Assembly (NCBI GenBank): GCA_030141605.1
Contig: JAQGDQ010000362.1
Span: 188,001 to 235,000 of the forward strand
DNA from: Tubiluchus corallicola
Lineage: Eukaryota > Priapulida > Priapulimorpha > Priapulimorphida > Tubiluchidae
Reading direction: 5' to 3'
DNA length: 47,000 nt
The number at the start of each line of letters is the position of its first letter. Position 1 is the stretch's first letter. This document shows, piece after piece, positions 46,790-47,000 of the stretch. The position numbers and the translations under genes are program-made. The notes beneath the pieces were generated by a model. It had not been told where the DNA came from and searched no databases. It was given only the letters and a program-made list of their open reading frames with translations.

Positions 46790-47000
46790 ATGTCGCGGCT
46801 TTTCCAGTTAAATATTTTTAGGGCGACATATGCGTTTGTTTCCACCCAGCAGCCATGGTATCGGTTGCAGAACAGTCTAAAGCGTAGACGTTATCATTAC
46901 GGAGACGTTCAGAGTGATCGAGGACGTGCTTACAGTGTAAGAGTTACTGACATATTTTTGTTACCATATAGTCCACTCACCATCTGGTCAGACTACAGTA
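46790..47000 (+). CDS. Possible partial exon, open to the window edge (unrecognised)
   Basis: From ATG at 46790 a frame stays open for 70 codons to the last base. It is less AT-rich than its surroundings and has a mixed, protein-like composition (LQNSLKRRRYHYGD, VRVTDIFLLPYSP, ending TIWSDYS). A TATA-like TATAAATA lies at 46757, only 33 nt before the ATG, and an AG acceptor at about 46820 gives an alternative start. The closing W-S-x-Y-S could begin a thrombospondin type 1 repeat, but the window ends there. It may equally be a chance frame. Confidence 0.25.
   Translation, partial: MSRLFQLNIFRATYAFVSTQQPWYRLQNSLKRRRYHYGDVQSDRGRAYSVRVTDIFLLPYSPLTIWSDYS

Overview
The window is AT-rich nuclear DNA of an animal, most likely an invertebrate. 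Every gene is split by short GT–AG introns, intergenic DNA is full of simple-sequence repeats, and decayed LINE and tRNA-derived SINE fragments are present. The gene types (extracellular pancreatic-type lipases and a neuropeptide-type receptor), together with the LINE remnants, would fit a lophotrochozoan such as a mollusc, annelid or brachiopod. The sequence alone does not fix the species. No bacterial, organellar or viral gene was seen.

Left part (1–12,800, + strand): two tandem paralogous genes for secreted pancreatic-lipase-family enzymes. I assembled gene 1 (273–5629, 8 coding exons, 504 aa) and gene 2 (8112–12709, 9 coding exons, 499 aa) exon by exon. Splice phases agree throughout. Both have a signal peptide, an alpha/beta-hydrolase domain with a complete Ser-Asp-His triad, a full-length disulfide-closed lid and a C-terminal PLAT domain. 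Shared exon lengths and intron phases show a tandem duplication.

Middle (12,800–19,970): no gene. It holds a decayed tandem array with a repeat of about 400 bp (13.37–14.68 kb) and a long pyrimidine tract (16.2–16.5 kb). From 19,978 to 30,742 on the - strand lies a seven-exon class A (rhodopsin-family) GPCR of 454 aa, probably a neuropeptide receptor. It includes a 127-nt third-intracellular-loop exon (20,789–20,915) that is easy to miss. Its introns hold a large (CTA)n array, a LINE remnant, a (CA)n array and a decayed duplicate of its own second exon plus flanking intron (27.15–27.50 kb).

Right part (30,750–47,000): almost entirely non-coding. It has many microsatellites, remnants of LINE reverse-transcriptase tails (32.1 and 39.3 kb), a SINE (34.2 kb) and the third copy of a roughly 600-bp interspersed repeat whose other copies lie in and beside lipase gene 1. 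The last 211 bases are open in one frame to the window edge and may be the start of another exon.

The lipases and the GPCR are independent genes and nothing suggests a shared pathway. I found no convincing new molecular system. The observations most worth a second look are the intronic pseudo-exon duplicate, the three-copy repeat with a shared reading frame, and the 50-nt identical tract between the two lipases.
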